DNA of 64,000 nt from the NCBI GenBank assembly GCA_018287875.1, contig JAGVVL010000025.1, forward strand, positions 2,542,001 through 2,606,000. The letters run 5' to 3'. Source of the DNA: Nigrospora sphaerica (lineage: Eukaryota > Ascomycota > Sordariomycetes > Amphisphaeriales > Apiosporaceae). Under the pieces are notes generated by a model. It was given only the letters and a program-made list of their open reading frames with translations. It was not told where the DNA came from and searched no databases. Positions 24,256 through 35,194 of the stretch are shown piece after piece. Within the stretch, counting starts at the first letter, position 1; every line of letters begins with the position of its first letter. Made by a program: the position numbers and the translations under genes.

Positions 24256-25337
24256 GACGAGGCCCCAGGATGGGGGGTTGGAAATGGAACGGTAATGTGC
24301 TGGTTGATGCGGTGCCGGCTGGCGGCCGTTGGGCAAGCAGTGGCAATGGGACAGGTAGGAACTTGGCGACGAAGCCGCGACGCTGGGAAGTAGGGGAGTC
24401 GTATATGTTTCGGTATAGGTGCTCGGGCGATGTAGTACAAAAGTAGTAGATGGCTATGTTGCAGTGCCACGAGGACGGATGTTGGAGGCCAAGACGGGAC
24501 GGGAGGCTCTGGGGTAGAAGCTTCCACAAGAACAAAGATACTTCGTACAAGGATCGGGCATGGTGGAGGGACAGCGAGCTTGTGTGGGTCCCGAATGGCC
24601 CGTCAGTATGGGAGGTCGGGGCAGAGCGTCCGTTCATCGAGGGCGGCCCGTCCGGGGCCATGTGGGATGATGTAGGCATAGCTGTCCGTACGGGGTAGCT
24701 GTATTAGTACAAACGGAGCAGCTGCCCGTACGGAGTAGCTGCACATACGGAGTAGCTGCAAACCTTCCCGGGGAGGAAGAATAGAAAGAGGTGCCCGGTA
24801 CTTAACGTAACCTACGCCTACATCTTTTGCGAGACTCTGAGAATGAATCCAACCCAGGTTCTGCTTGACGACGGGCAAATCGGGTTTCGCCTGGCCCATA
24901 CATAAGGTCAGATGGATGCATGTATGTCCCGACTGCTACTAGTTAGTACACAGCTAAAGCACACTAATAAGGTTGCCCGTCCATGGTCGTTCGGGGCTCA
25001 TTTCAAGGGCTCCTCCAGCTTTGCGATGGAGCCCCTGCAATGTACCTAGCCAAGACCGGGGCCCTGATGGACCTACAGCTCCAGGACGAACTCATGACTT
25101 CCCCGTACTATTTCATAACCTCATTGATTGACATGTGTCTACTAATTTGTACATCCATACCTTCCCGAACAACACCCAGACTCGCAAAGTCCCCGTTTCC
25201 ATCCCCGCGACGCTCATTGACTGAAGGGTTGAGCTGCGACGCAACCAGGCGCTTGTGACGACGAGTGGAAACTGCCGAACCATGGAGATTGTCGCCGCCG
25301 CATTCCTTTGCTAGCCATCCCCCCCAATTCCTCAAAG
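24256..25337. promoter_or_regulatory. Divergent intergenic region, hypothetical (-) / LAS21 (+)
   Basis: Both flanking genes start here, so the 1.08 kb must carry both promoters. It includes a small tandem-type repeat at 24678-24762. No defined operator or TATA box can be asserted. Confidence 0.6.
24678..24762. repeat. Short degenerate repeat around CGGAGTAGCTGC
   Basis: At least four related units, each a GTACGG/ACGG core followed by AGTAGCTG or AGCAGCTG, at irregular spacing of about 17-28 bases, in the divergent promoter region. Confidence 0.75.
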
Positions 25338-28300
25338 ATGCACCGCCGCCAGTATGGCCTCTCCGTGTCGAACATCCTGACCGCGGCGGCAAATCTGCTG
25401 GTCCCGCTGGCTATTCTGACCTTCGCTGCCGGCTTCTTCCCTTACAAGCCCCTTCTCGCCGGGCTCGCGCATTATGACAATACCATGCAGTACGGGCAGC
25501 CGCCCCCGGCGCCCTTCGACCGCGTAGTTTTCATGCTCGTGGATGCGCTGAGGAGGTAAGTAGGCCCCGCGTCGCTTGCGCGCGCCTACCCGCCGCCAGT
25601 CGTCAGCTGCTGAACTCGCCGTGTAGCGACTTCGTCTTCGCCGCCGGAAGCGGCTTCGAGTTCACCCAGAGGTCAGTCGGCGCCCATCGCATCCCCAAGC
25701 GCTTCTAACCCGCCATGTCCGACCAGCCTGATACGTGATGGCGCCGCTCTGCCCTTTACCGCCCATGCCGCTTCCCCGACCGTTACCATGCCCCGCCTGA
25801 AAGCCATCACTACCGGCTCCGTCCCCTCCTTCCTCGACGTCATCCTGAACCTCGACGAAGCAGACACCAGCTCCACCCTCTCTGCCCAGGATACCTGGCT
25901 CGCGCAGATGAAAGCCAAGCAGACTGGCAAGCTGCTCATGTACGGTGACGACACCTGGCTCAAGCTCTTCCCCGACACCTTTGACCGAACCGACGGGACC
26001 TCAAGCTTCTTCGTATCCGTGTGTTCCCCAGCCCCGCCAACCGCGGCCCGCCGCGGCCAGTTGGGCTAACCGTCGGCACCAGGACTTCACCGAGGTCGAC
26101 AATAACGTGACGAGACACGTCGCGGACGAGCTGAAACAGGAGGACTGGAATACCATGATCCTGCATTACCTTGGGCTGGACCACATCGGACACAAAGCCG
26201 GCCCCCGGAGGTAGGACGTACCTCGCCCACGGCCTATGGCAGCGCTGACTAGCCGCTCAGTTCCCACATGGTTCCGAAACAGCGCGAGATGGATGCCATC
26301 GTCCGGCAAATCTACGAGGCCATGGAAAGCGAGGCACACCTGCAGTCCACCCTCCTGGTGCTGTGTGGCGACCATGGCATGAACGACGCTGGCAACCACG
26401 GCGCCTCCTCGGCCGGCGAAACATCGCCGGCTCTGGTCTTCATGTCACCGAAGCTGAAGGTCGTGTCCAAGCCCGTTGCTGTTCCAGCCCCGTTCAACGA
26501 GGACTTCCAGTATTATGCTATGGTGGAACAGTCGGACTTGGCACCCACACTTGGAGCTCTCCTTGGCTTCCCAGTGCCCAAGAACAACCTCGGCGCCCTT
26601 ATTCTCGACTTCCTGCCGCTCTGGCCCGATGGTAAGCCGCCTGGCGATGGCGCTGTGAGACGCGCGGGCTAATACGAGGCAGCTCATCATCAGAGACAAC
26701 TACTGCTGAGCAATGCCAAGCAAATATACGATATTGTCACGGCAGCCTCGGATCCGTCGATGCTGAACCGAGTGTACACCAACGAGGATTGCTCTCGGCT
26801 GTCTACCACGACTGAGGAGTTGATTTGTGGATGGCAAGCAATCAACAGAATGAGTCATTCGGACAGCAGTTGGAATGGCCATGTATACCAGGTTCGTTGC
26901 CGTTACCCATGCGTCGGCGGCACTGTCGATGCTGACCGTTGCAGTGGCTTCAAAAAGCCCAGGAACTCATGAGTAGCATGGCGAGCAACTACGACATGTC
27001 CAAGCTCATTCAAGGCACCTCGGTGGCCGTGGTTGCCCTCCTGCTTGCTGCTGCATCGTCTGCCATGTCTGTTGGTGCCACCATGGACGTGGTGCCGTTT
27101 GCTCTAATCACGCTGCTCTACGGCATTATGATGTTTGCCAGTAGTTATGTTGAGGAAGAGCAGCACTTTTGGTACTGGTCGGCCTCGGCCTGGCTTCTTT
27201 ACCTGGTTCTTACAAGGTAGCACTCCGGCGACCCAGCGCATCGAAATCATACTAACTATGGCCCAGGAGGCGCAGGGCCTATTGCGTACAAGCGCCCAGC
27301 GCGGTGGCGGTGTTGCTTACGATGCGCCTGATCCGGGGATGGAACCAAACTGGGCAAAAGTTCGCGGGAGAGCCCGACATTGTCAAGCTCTTCATGGCAC
27401 CAACCCCCCAGCTTCTATGGTCTTTGGTGATTCTGACGTACGCGTCGGTGGGTGTGAGGCTCATCCGAGGCTTGAGGGGTGTATCCTGGGTCGTGTCTGC
27501 TCCCTGGGTGTCTGCCCTGGTGGCCTTGGCCTTCTCCTTCAAGCTTGCTTTTGCGAACGAGGACGCGCCGGAGCTCGTCACGGGCCTAGCAAGGGCATTG
27601 CTTCATTCACTAGGGAACTTCTCCCTGGTCAGTCGCGCAAGAGCCGTATTCCTGGGTCTGGCAATAACGTCTGCCTACCCGGCGTATCGCCTGTCCACGG
27701 GTAGCCGCGGGCCCACCAGACAGCAACGTATGTTGATGACGGCTACCGATTAGGAACCCCTTTCAAGGTCGTGGATGCTAACGAGGGGGCAGACATGCGG
27801 ACGTTGCACCACTTGTACACGCTCCTGGCGCTCACGCAGTCACGGGCGACGAATGCTCCCGTTTTCCTTCTGTTCCAAATACTGCATGGGTTCCTTGAGT
27901 GGTTTAGCCTCAGCACCATCGAGATCACGACGTCGTCTCTCACGTTGCAGATGGCGTCGTTCTTCGCGCTGGGCGGCTCGAACGCCATCTCATCAGTGGA
28001 TCTTTCGAGCGCATATAACGGTGTCAGCGGATACAGCATCGTGGCCGTGGGCGTTCTCACATTCCTAAGCAACTGGGCCGGGCCGGTGTGGTGGATGTCG
28101 GCTACAAACCTGCTCCTTCTCCAGAAGGCGGGCGTTGGCGGACAGCGGACGCTTACGCAGCACTTAGGGCTCTTGACCGTCTTCGTTGCCGCCAGTCTGG
28201 TGTTTGTGATGGCAGCCTGCACGGCGCTGAGAACGCATCTGTTCATTTGGACGGTTTTCTCCCCCAAGTATTTGTACAGCATGGCGTGGAGTCTGGGGCA

Positions 28301-28358
28301 GCATCTGGTCGTCAATGTGGGCCTGGGCGGGTTGCTATTCTGGATTGGTCGTGGTTGA
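25338..28358 (+). CDS. LAS21: GPI ethanolamine phosphate transferase 2
   Basis: ER membrane enzyme (GPI7/PIG-G family) that adds ethanolamine phosphate to the second mannose of GPI anchors. Nine exons: 25338-25555, 25627-25671, 25727-26018, 26083-26210, 26261-26631, 26683-26891, 26945-27216, 27267-27727 and 27793-28358, giving 853 aa (yeast about 830). Every junction keeps frame. After an N-terminal membrane segment comes the alkaline-phosphatase-type domain: metal-binding Asp in VDALRS (D69), the Thr of ITTGSVPSF (about T116), DHIGH (D218, H222) and CGDHG (D265, H266). The motif SSFFVSDFTEVD fixes the exon 3 donor at 26019 (GTGTGT) over a competing GTATCC. The C-terminal half is polytopic, with many hydrophobic spans. 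All metal ligands are present, so it should be active. SMP3 follows 2.4 kb downstream on the same strand. Confidence 0.93.
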
Positions 28359-30779
28359 AAGCTGGACGATGTCTGGTATCCAGGCGGCTTGAGCCCAAGA
28401 GGCGGACCGCGTCGCCGGCAGCCAAAACACACTGGAATCGGGTTCCTGTGCCGCTTTACCGGGGGAAGCCCCTTTTCGCACATGAAGGCCGTCTTGTCCA
28501 CATTAGGTACATTGTAGGACTCATGCGAATGCGATGGTCAAGAGGCATCGTGGTACACGGCAGGGCACGCGTTAAGAGGCAAGTACCCACCCGAGCTCTG
28601 CCAATGGCTGGAGCTCTGTCTCCAAAAGATTGGATGGGTACGCTACCTCCATCCCCGGGGGGTTGTCAGCCCTGGGAACCTCCTGGGAGCCCTCCCGGGT
28701 CGCTCGATGCATCCATGGATCCATCAGGCCACCGTGTGTACTGTGTACCGTGTTAAAGCAGGTAATCGAGCAGCCTTACGGCAGCACCGTCCAGGGGGCG
28801 CCGCGTCCGTCGTTGAGTAGCGCCGGATGGACTGAATGGGTTGCATCGGAAGGAAGAGGGTTTGTGCAAGGAAATAGAGGAAAGCCCGCTGACGAACAGG
28901 CATGCGCTCTAATCTGATAGCGACCCCACGGCTCACAGTTGGTTGCTTATTTCCTGCCGGCTCAGGGGTTGGCGAGGGGCTTCTGCTGATTGGCCTGGAG
29001 GGTATGGCAGTCGCATTCTTCGAAATTTCGCCGCCGGGGGGAGGGAAGCGGGTGTGCCAAAATGCAGACCGGGGTGGAAGACGGAAAAAGAAAGCGGGAC
29101 GACTGTCAGTCGTCTCTCTCTTTTCTCTCTCTCGCTCTCTCGCTCTCGTGCTTTCGCGTTCGCTCTTAGGATGTGGGTGGATACATCGCAAACAACCCAT
29201 GCTGCCGTACCCCAGCTGTGGAAGGTGGGAATTTACGAAATGGGGTGTTTCTAGAAGACAGCCCTGAATGGGCCTCATTGAGTAGACGGAGGCCACGGAG
29301 ACCCACCGTCGCGATATCCACGCCTGATGGCAAGCGGATAAAACGCCCCAGCGCGCGCATGGAGCCAGCTCGAGCACAAGCACAGGCGCCCAGACTCCAG
29401 GCCGCTGAGCAAAACCGTTTGACCCAGTTGTGGCCGCTGCAGTTGCTTTCTTGGGCGCCAGGGTGACATGGTCCTGTTTGGGAGTGCGTAGGGGAGAAAG
29501 AAGGCTGTGTTCGGTCCGCCACGTATGTATTTTTGATGTAGGCAAACCGCGGGACGAGAAAGACAAGCCCTGCTTATTGTACCCAGAGTGGTCATGTATC
29601 GACGAACATGCGAACACCTACTTTACATATGGAAGTACCTACTATAGGCGGGTAAAGGAAGCAATAGAAGAGCGTGGGCGGGATGATTGGTATCCATGGC
29701 GATGCTGGAGAACATCATGAATGCTGGATGATTGATTAGGTGAATGTGCGTGTGGACGGTGGAGGGGAAGAGGTACGTCTTCTTCCCGTACTTGATAACA
29801 CGTAGTAGCTGCCCGCCTACAGGATACCCATGTACCGATGGGAACGGTATCATATCCATCTTTGTGATCAACTGGAGATCATCAGACGAGCCGGCATGAC
29901 AAGACTTGTCATCCTAGTGCGCGCACGCGCTATACCAGGGCTGGCACGGTACAGGTTTTACCCCGGTACATACTGCTGTACGTATTTGTAAGTGGTCTAT
30001 CCGTAGCTCCTGTCGCCAGGGTCCTCGCCAAGTAGCTAAGTACTATGTAGAGTGGTCTCGCTGCCGCTGCTGTGCTGTCGGGCTTTTATGCGACACGGCT
30101 TCGTCGCCTTTTTCCTTTGGGACGGTGCCCTCCAGCTCTCCCTCTCCGTCTTTCTAGCATTTGTATACTTTAGGTATTCGACCTTGTGACAACCCGTCCG
30201 CTTCGGGCCGCAATACGGACGAAGAAAGACCAAGGGCGACAACGGCCCTTACGCAGGATCCCCGACCCTGGCCTACCCTTGAGCAGGTACCTCTCTTCTG
30301 GAGTACTTACTGATTTGCTGCTCATCTGCATCCGGACGAATTCATACATACATACGATCGTGGCATCGTCCAGCCATGCGACATTCCACAACTCCGACGC
30401 CATAGCGACATCGACGACAACTCTTTCACTTTCGAGCCCACCAACCCGGTCGCATACCGCGGTGAATAATAAATACATACGCTGGGGCCCACTGTGCGCC
30501 GCATGCCCGCGCGCATACATACATACGTACATCTTCCCCCCCCCGCGAGACAAGACCGCCACGCCGAGCTGTTTTCCATGACAAGCCGGGCCTGTTCTTA
30601 GCAGAGACGTCGTCGCAAAGGAGCCGTGGCAACGAGCGCACCGCCCGGACGCCTCCGACCCTGCGCCTTCCTCCCACACCCGCGCGCTTTTCCCCTCGTC
30701 AGTCCGCGTCGGGCCGTCGCGACCGCGCTCCATCGCGCCCCGTCTCGCCTTTGGCCGTTACGTTGGCCTCATTAGCGCC
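28359..30779. other. Intergenic spacer LAS21 to SMP3, about 2.4 kb
   Basis: No gene recognised on either strand. It contains a CT-rich stretch at about 29118-29165, which drives a spurious Ser-Leu frame, and a TACATACATACG-rich stretch at 30350-30540 in the SMP3 leader. Confidence 0.6.
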
Positions 30780-32409
30780 ATGTGGCGGAGGACGTACCTG
30801 TTGTTGGTGCTGGTGCGGCTGTGGTTCGCGCTGTCGCCCAGCTACCTGCACCCCGACGAGAACTTCCAGGGACCCGAGGTCATCGCGGGCCAGATCTTCA
30901 GCTACCCGGTGCGCCTGACGTGGGAGTTCACCAGCGAGCACCCCATCCGTAGCGTCTTCCCGCTGTGGCCCGTCTACGGCCTGCCCATGCTGCTCCTGCG
31001 CTGGCTGTGGCTCGGCAACGGCCACGACGGCGACGTTGCACCCATCACCGTCTTCTGGACCCTGCGCGTGCTCATGTTCATCCTCAGCTTCGTCCTGCAG
31101 GACTGGGCCCTGCACGAGCTGGTGCCCTCGCCGCGCCACCGCCGCGTCGCCGTGCTGCTGCTCGCCTCGTCCTACGTGACCTGGACCTTCCAGATGCACA
31201 CCTTTTCCAACTCGATCGAGACGCTGGTTGTCGCCTGGAGCCTCGTCCTGACCGAGCGCATCCTGGATACCACGGTAAGCCAAGTCCGCCCCGGATGCGC
31301 CGCGCGCTGGCACCCCGTACTGACCGACGCCGGCCCAGTCGAAGCCGTCGCCGTCGCCGTCGCCGTCGCTCTTGGCGCCGGCCGTGCTGGGCGCCTTGGC
31401 CGTGTTCGGCGTCTTCAACCGCATCACCTTTCCGGCCTTCCTGCTGATCCCCGGCCTGCGCTTGCTTCCCCACTTCTGGGCCCGGCCCCTGTCGCTCGTG
31501 GTGGCGGTAGCGGCGGCCCTCTCCACGGCGGCGCTCGCCATCGGCCTCGACACGTCCTTCTACACGCCTCACTCCATCTCGTGGTCGGACCTGCTGCGCC
31601 ATCCCGTCATCACGCCGTGGAACAACATCCGCTACAACTGGGCGCCCGAGAATCTGGCCCAGCACGGCCTCCACCCCTGGTACCAGCACGTGCTGGGCAA
31701 CATCCCGCTGTTGCTCGGGCCGGCCGCCGCTCTCCTGTTCGTCCAGCCCCATCTTTCGCTGCGGTTGTACTCGGCCGTGACGAGCATCCTCGTGTTGTCG
31801 GCCTTCCCGCACCAGGAGGCGCGCTTCCTCTTGCCAACAGTCCCCTTGATCCTGTCGTCGGTTCAGCTGCCCAAGAACCCGACGCTGCTCAGGGCGTGGG
31901 TGGGCGCCTGGGTCGTCTTCAACGTCCTCCTGGGGCTCCTTATGGGCGTCTACCACCAGGGCGGTGTTGTGCCGGGCCAGGTGTTCCTGAGCACGCAACC
32001 CGACGCGACGCAGGCCGTCTGGTGGAAGACGTACATGCCACCCATATGGCTGCTGAACGGCAAGAACGAGGTGCTGCGGACCCAAGACGTGTCCAACATG
32101 GGCGGACCCGAGCTCCTGGAGGAGCTGGGCGCGCTGGCGACGTGCGACACGCCGGCGGACCGGCGCAACCAGGAGTACCTCAAGGAGACGAACGGGACGT
32201 ACCTCGTAGCGCCACTGTCGGCGACGTGGCTGGACCCCTATCTCTCCAACAAGGGGCTGGAGGGCCTGCGGTTCCGCGAGGTGTGGCGACACCAGCAGCA
32301 CCTCAACCTGGACGATTTGGATTGGGGCGAAGACGGCTTCTGGCCGACGCTGAAACGCGTTGTGGGACGGCGAGGCCTCGCGGCCTGGCGCGTCACGAAA
32401 AGCTGTTGA
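30780..32409 (+). CDS. SMP3: GPI mannosyltransferase 4
   Basis: ER glycosyltransferase of family GT22 that adds the fourth, side-branching mannose to the GPI core glycan, using dolichol-phosphate mannose. Two exons, 30780-31274 and 31339-32409, give 521 aa (yeast Smp3 516). The 64-bp intron has a consensus GTAAGC donor and a GTACTGAC branch. The family motif HPDENFQG (catalytic-loop acids D26, E27) sits right after the first membrane segment. Later family blocks include [10 protein letters not shown] and the [13 protein letters not shown] loop. At least eight hydrophobic spans are visible. The second exon opens with a TCGCCG repeat coding Ser-Pro pairs. Reading through the intron without splicing gives an unrelated 710-codon frame, which I discount. 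It is the same pathway as LAS21 upstream. Confidence 0.92.
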
Positions 32410-33547
32410 CAAGCGAGATGGAACCCCCCCCTGCGGCGGTAGTAATTGGGGAAAAGAGAAGGCGGTTTACGTTAGACCATGATGATACCACACGACACGA
32501 TTTGTCTATTCTGCGCCGCCATGCTAGCCTTAATTTTCACACAAGCCGTACAGGCATTGATTTCCCACGCATTTCCAAGTCAACTTGGTGGCTTGTCTTT
32601 TCAGCCGCCGCGGTTGGCGGCTCGGCGCAGGTAAAAAAAGAGGCGATGATGGGTAACGAAGGACGGGTGATGGACACGATCTGCTGTCATCAGGGGCTAC
32701 GGCAGCGCACGGGGGGCCGAGCCCATGTTTTGTTGCCGGACACGGGGCCCACTCGACGCACGGCGCGGCTCGGCACGCCCGGCACGCCCGGCCCCATGGC
32801 CGAGTATAGAAGGTCACATCCTTGTAGCTGTGCAGCCGCAAGGTACGCAGACTCATGGCCATACTCGGTACCTGCAAACCTACAAGCAGCTCTTCAATCT
32901 ACTGAAAGATGACCTGCATACGTGTCGTCGCTTGGATTTCCGATGAAAGGGTCCGGTCTTCTGTTGGCGGGGAGAGACGACCCGACGCCCCAACCCCCCA
33001 GCCAGAGGTATCCAACATGAGATGAAAAGGGAGCAGTTTTTTTTTTTTTTTTTTTTTTTTAGCAAGGCTGGCCGTATTAAATCTGCTTACTAGAGCTTGC
33101 CTGCAACACATGTACGTACGGCCTGTTGTGCATCCCGACCGTCACCTATCACGTACGTACATATACTTTGGTGGCCGAGTGTCCCATATGAAGCTCTCAC
33201 CCTGGCGCCTGTGCCCCGCCCTAAAAACAGCTTCCCCCCCCCCAGTGGGAAAAACTCAGCTCCGCCGCCGACCCAGATCGCCTACGCTTGACCATTGATG
33301 GGCCGATACTCACATGAAAACGACGTCCGACATTCGGCATACCAGCTCTGTCCGCGAACTCCCATTTCCCGCTCTTTATCCATCCGCGACCGTAGCCGAC
33401 ACCCGCCAGCACACGCCCCCGCAAAGCAGTCGGACCGATTTCCGGCTTGCTCTCCCCCAGGCCGCTCTCGGTAGCATTACCGAACCCTCCCTAACCTTCC
33501 GTACATCGCGAGGTTGTGCCGGTGCCACCACCTGTCGAACCGTCACC
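32410..33547. other. Intergenic spacer SMP3 to PET100
   Basis: No gene recognised. It contains a 24-T homopolymer and GTACGTAC words at about 33112 and 33150. Confidence 0.6.
33037..33060. repeat. T24 homopolymer
   Basis: Twenty-four T on the + strand. It could be a degraded poly(A) tail of an element inserted on the minus strand, but nothing recognisable lies next to it. Confidence 0.9.
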
Positions 33548-33923
33548 ATGGGCGGCCTCAACCTCGAAGTCTTCAAGGTGTGTTTTCGCGACCTACCGAC
33601 CCCGGCGACGCTGGGCTTGCTGACCAGGCCGGCCCCGGTCTACCTAGTTCGGCATGTACGTCATGTTCCCCATCGGCATCATGTACTACTTCGGCACGAA
33701 CCTGGACGAGCGCTTCTCCGTGCCCGACTTCTGGCCAAGGGCCGAGCAGGCCAACAAGATCCCGCTCGACCGCGACGAGATCCACGAGGAGCTGCAGCGC
33801 CTGCGCGCCCGCCGCCTGTACCTGCGGGACCGCCGTCTCGAGGAGGCCGCCCGGAACGCCCCGCCGCCCCCGCCGCCCTCGTCCCAGCCGGGCGCGCCCT
33901 CCGACGGCCAGGACAAGGCTTAG
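33548..33923 (+). CDS. PET100: Cytochrome c oxidase assembly chaperone Pet100
   Basis: Inner-membrane mitochondrial chaperone for assembly of cytochrome c oxidase (complex IV). Two exons, 33548-33577 and 33648-33923, give 101 aa. The first exon encodes only ten residues (MGGLNLEVFK), as in homologues. The join reads EVFKFGMYVMFPIGIMYYFG, the conserved membrane segment, followed by the family signature NLDERFSVPDFWP and an Arg-rich helix. A Pro/Ser/Ala-rich tail ends it. The 70-bp intron has a GTGTGT donor, a GCTGACC branch and a CTAG acceptor. Because exon 1 is so short, automated calls often miss it. It is convergent with the TACO1-type gene, 395 bp apart. Confidence 0.93.
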
Positions 33924-34318
33924 ACCTGACGACGGCGTACCATTCCCCCGACGGATGCGCCGCGGGGAAAACGGGCAGGACGGGAAGGACACGAAGAACA
34001 GCGTGGGAGCGCGCGAAAGAAGAGGCAAATTTGGACCGCCGGCAGGGTGGTGGAAAAAGGGGCGCATTTAACAGGAGTTCCGGGCGTCGCGTGGGGATCG
34101 GTTTGTTTGCGGTGCTCTCGCAAATAGGTATGAGCCTACCGATGATGCGATGCTACCATACTGTACAATTATTCAAAAGTTTGGCCGGCGCTGCGGCCGG
34201 TCTAGGCCGCCGCATCCCGCCTCTGCATGTATATCTATCCATCTGCGTCTTTGCCGGGCCGGCATTTCGTGACCTGGTTGGGCCCCCTCACCCGAGGGCG
34301 GGCGGACGACAGCGGCCT
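33924..34318. other. Convergent 3' region PET100 / TACO1-like
   Basis: About 395 bp holding both 3' UTRs; nothing else seen. Confidence 0.6.
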
Positions 34319-35194
34319 CTAGTCGAGATTGTCTTGGATGGCCTCCCAGGCGTCGTCGGCCACGTCGCCCTGCTCGACGTTGGCGTAGACGCCCTGCACG
34401 TCGCTGTACTCGCGGATGGCGGCGAGCAGGTCGGCAAAGGCGCGGGCGGCGTCGGCGTCGGGGAGGCGGACCATCTCGGCCGTCGGGGTCCAGACAATGT
34501 CCGACTCGACGATCTGGGCGTCCATGCTCTTGCTCAGGGCCTGGGCCGTCTGGTGCGTGGTGTTGGGGGCCGTGGTGACGACGTAGGTGCCCTCGCCCAC
34601 GTCCTCGACGTCCTCGGCGCCGGCCTCGATGGCCTGCATCATCATGTTGTCAAAGTCGTCGGCGCGCGGCGTCTTGGGCCGCAGGACGGAGCGGCCCTGG
34701 CGCGTGAAGAGGAAGGTGGTGGGCGTGACGACGGCGCCGTGGCTCTTGATGATGTGGCGCAGGTCGTGCAGCGAGCGGTTGCGGTTGTCCGTCTGGACGT
34801 CGATGACGAGGCCGACGGAAGAGGGCGTCAGGACCTCGAGCATGACGTTCTCGAGGCGCGCGCCCGTCGACGAGCGGCCCTGGCCGTGCGCGATGGCGTT
34901 TTCGATGTTGGTCTTGGGCACGCCCGCCTTGCGCGCGGCGGCGAGCGCGGCGGCGAGCTGCGAGTTGAACTGGGGGTCCGGCCCGAACAGCCGCGACGCG
35001 ATCGAGATGTCCTTGAAGAGCGTCGAGCGCTGCGCCGCCTTCTTGCTGTCGGCCTTGCCCTTGTCGTGCCGGATCTTGGACCACTTGTTGTGGCCCGACT
35101 GCAGCGCCCCCGTGGTGGCGAAGGCGCGGCCGCCACCGCAGCGCCTGCACGTCGACCCGAGGGCCAGTCGACCGCTGCCGAGGAGGAACTCCAT
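34319..35194 (-). CDS. Mitochondrial TACO1/YebC-family translation factor
   Basis: Single exon, 291 aa. Residues 1-30 are Arg/Ala/Gly-rich without acids, as in a mitochondrial targeting peptide, with RAFATT close to a likely processing site. The YebC/PmpR signature SGHNKWSKIRHDKGKAD begins at about residue 33. It is followed by AGVPKTNIENAIAHGQG and the acidic domain-3 segment (QAIEAGAEDVEDVGEGTYV), and the domain order and length match the family. Human TACO1 is a translational activator of COX1, and the yeast relative Dpc29 acts in mitochondrial translation; a role here in mitochondrial translation is inferred. It is convergent with PET100. Its leader carries GAA/TTC and CCG/CTG trinucleotide runs (35200-35352). 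Confidence 0.88.
   Translation of the reverse strand: MEFLLGSGRLALGSTCRRCGGGRAFATTGALQSGHNKWSKIRHDKGKADSKKAAQRSTLFKDISIASRLFGPDPQFNSQLAAALAAARKAGVPKTNIENAIAHGQGRSSTGARLENVMLEVLTPSSVGLVIDVQTDNRNRSLHDLRHIIKSHGAVVTPTTFLFTRQGRSVLRPKTPRADDFDNMMMQAIEAGAEDVEDVGEGTYVVTTAPNTTHQTAQALSKSMDAQIVESDIVWTPTAEMVRLPDADAARAFADLLAAIREYSDVQGVYANVEQGDVADDAWEAIQDNLD

Noticed and set aside
23473..24393. 306-codon + frame
   Set aside because: Antisense to the conserved hypothetical at 22936-24255; Gly/Arg-rich low complexity.
31084..32412. 442-codon minus frame opposite SMP3
   Set aside because: Arg/Gln-rich antisense artefact; SMP3 motifs on the + strand are unambiguous.
30780..32912. 710-codon + frame starting at the SMP3 start
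   Set aside because: It is SMP3 exon 1 read through the intron into the wrong frame; splicing 31275-31338 restores the GT22 protein.
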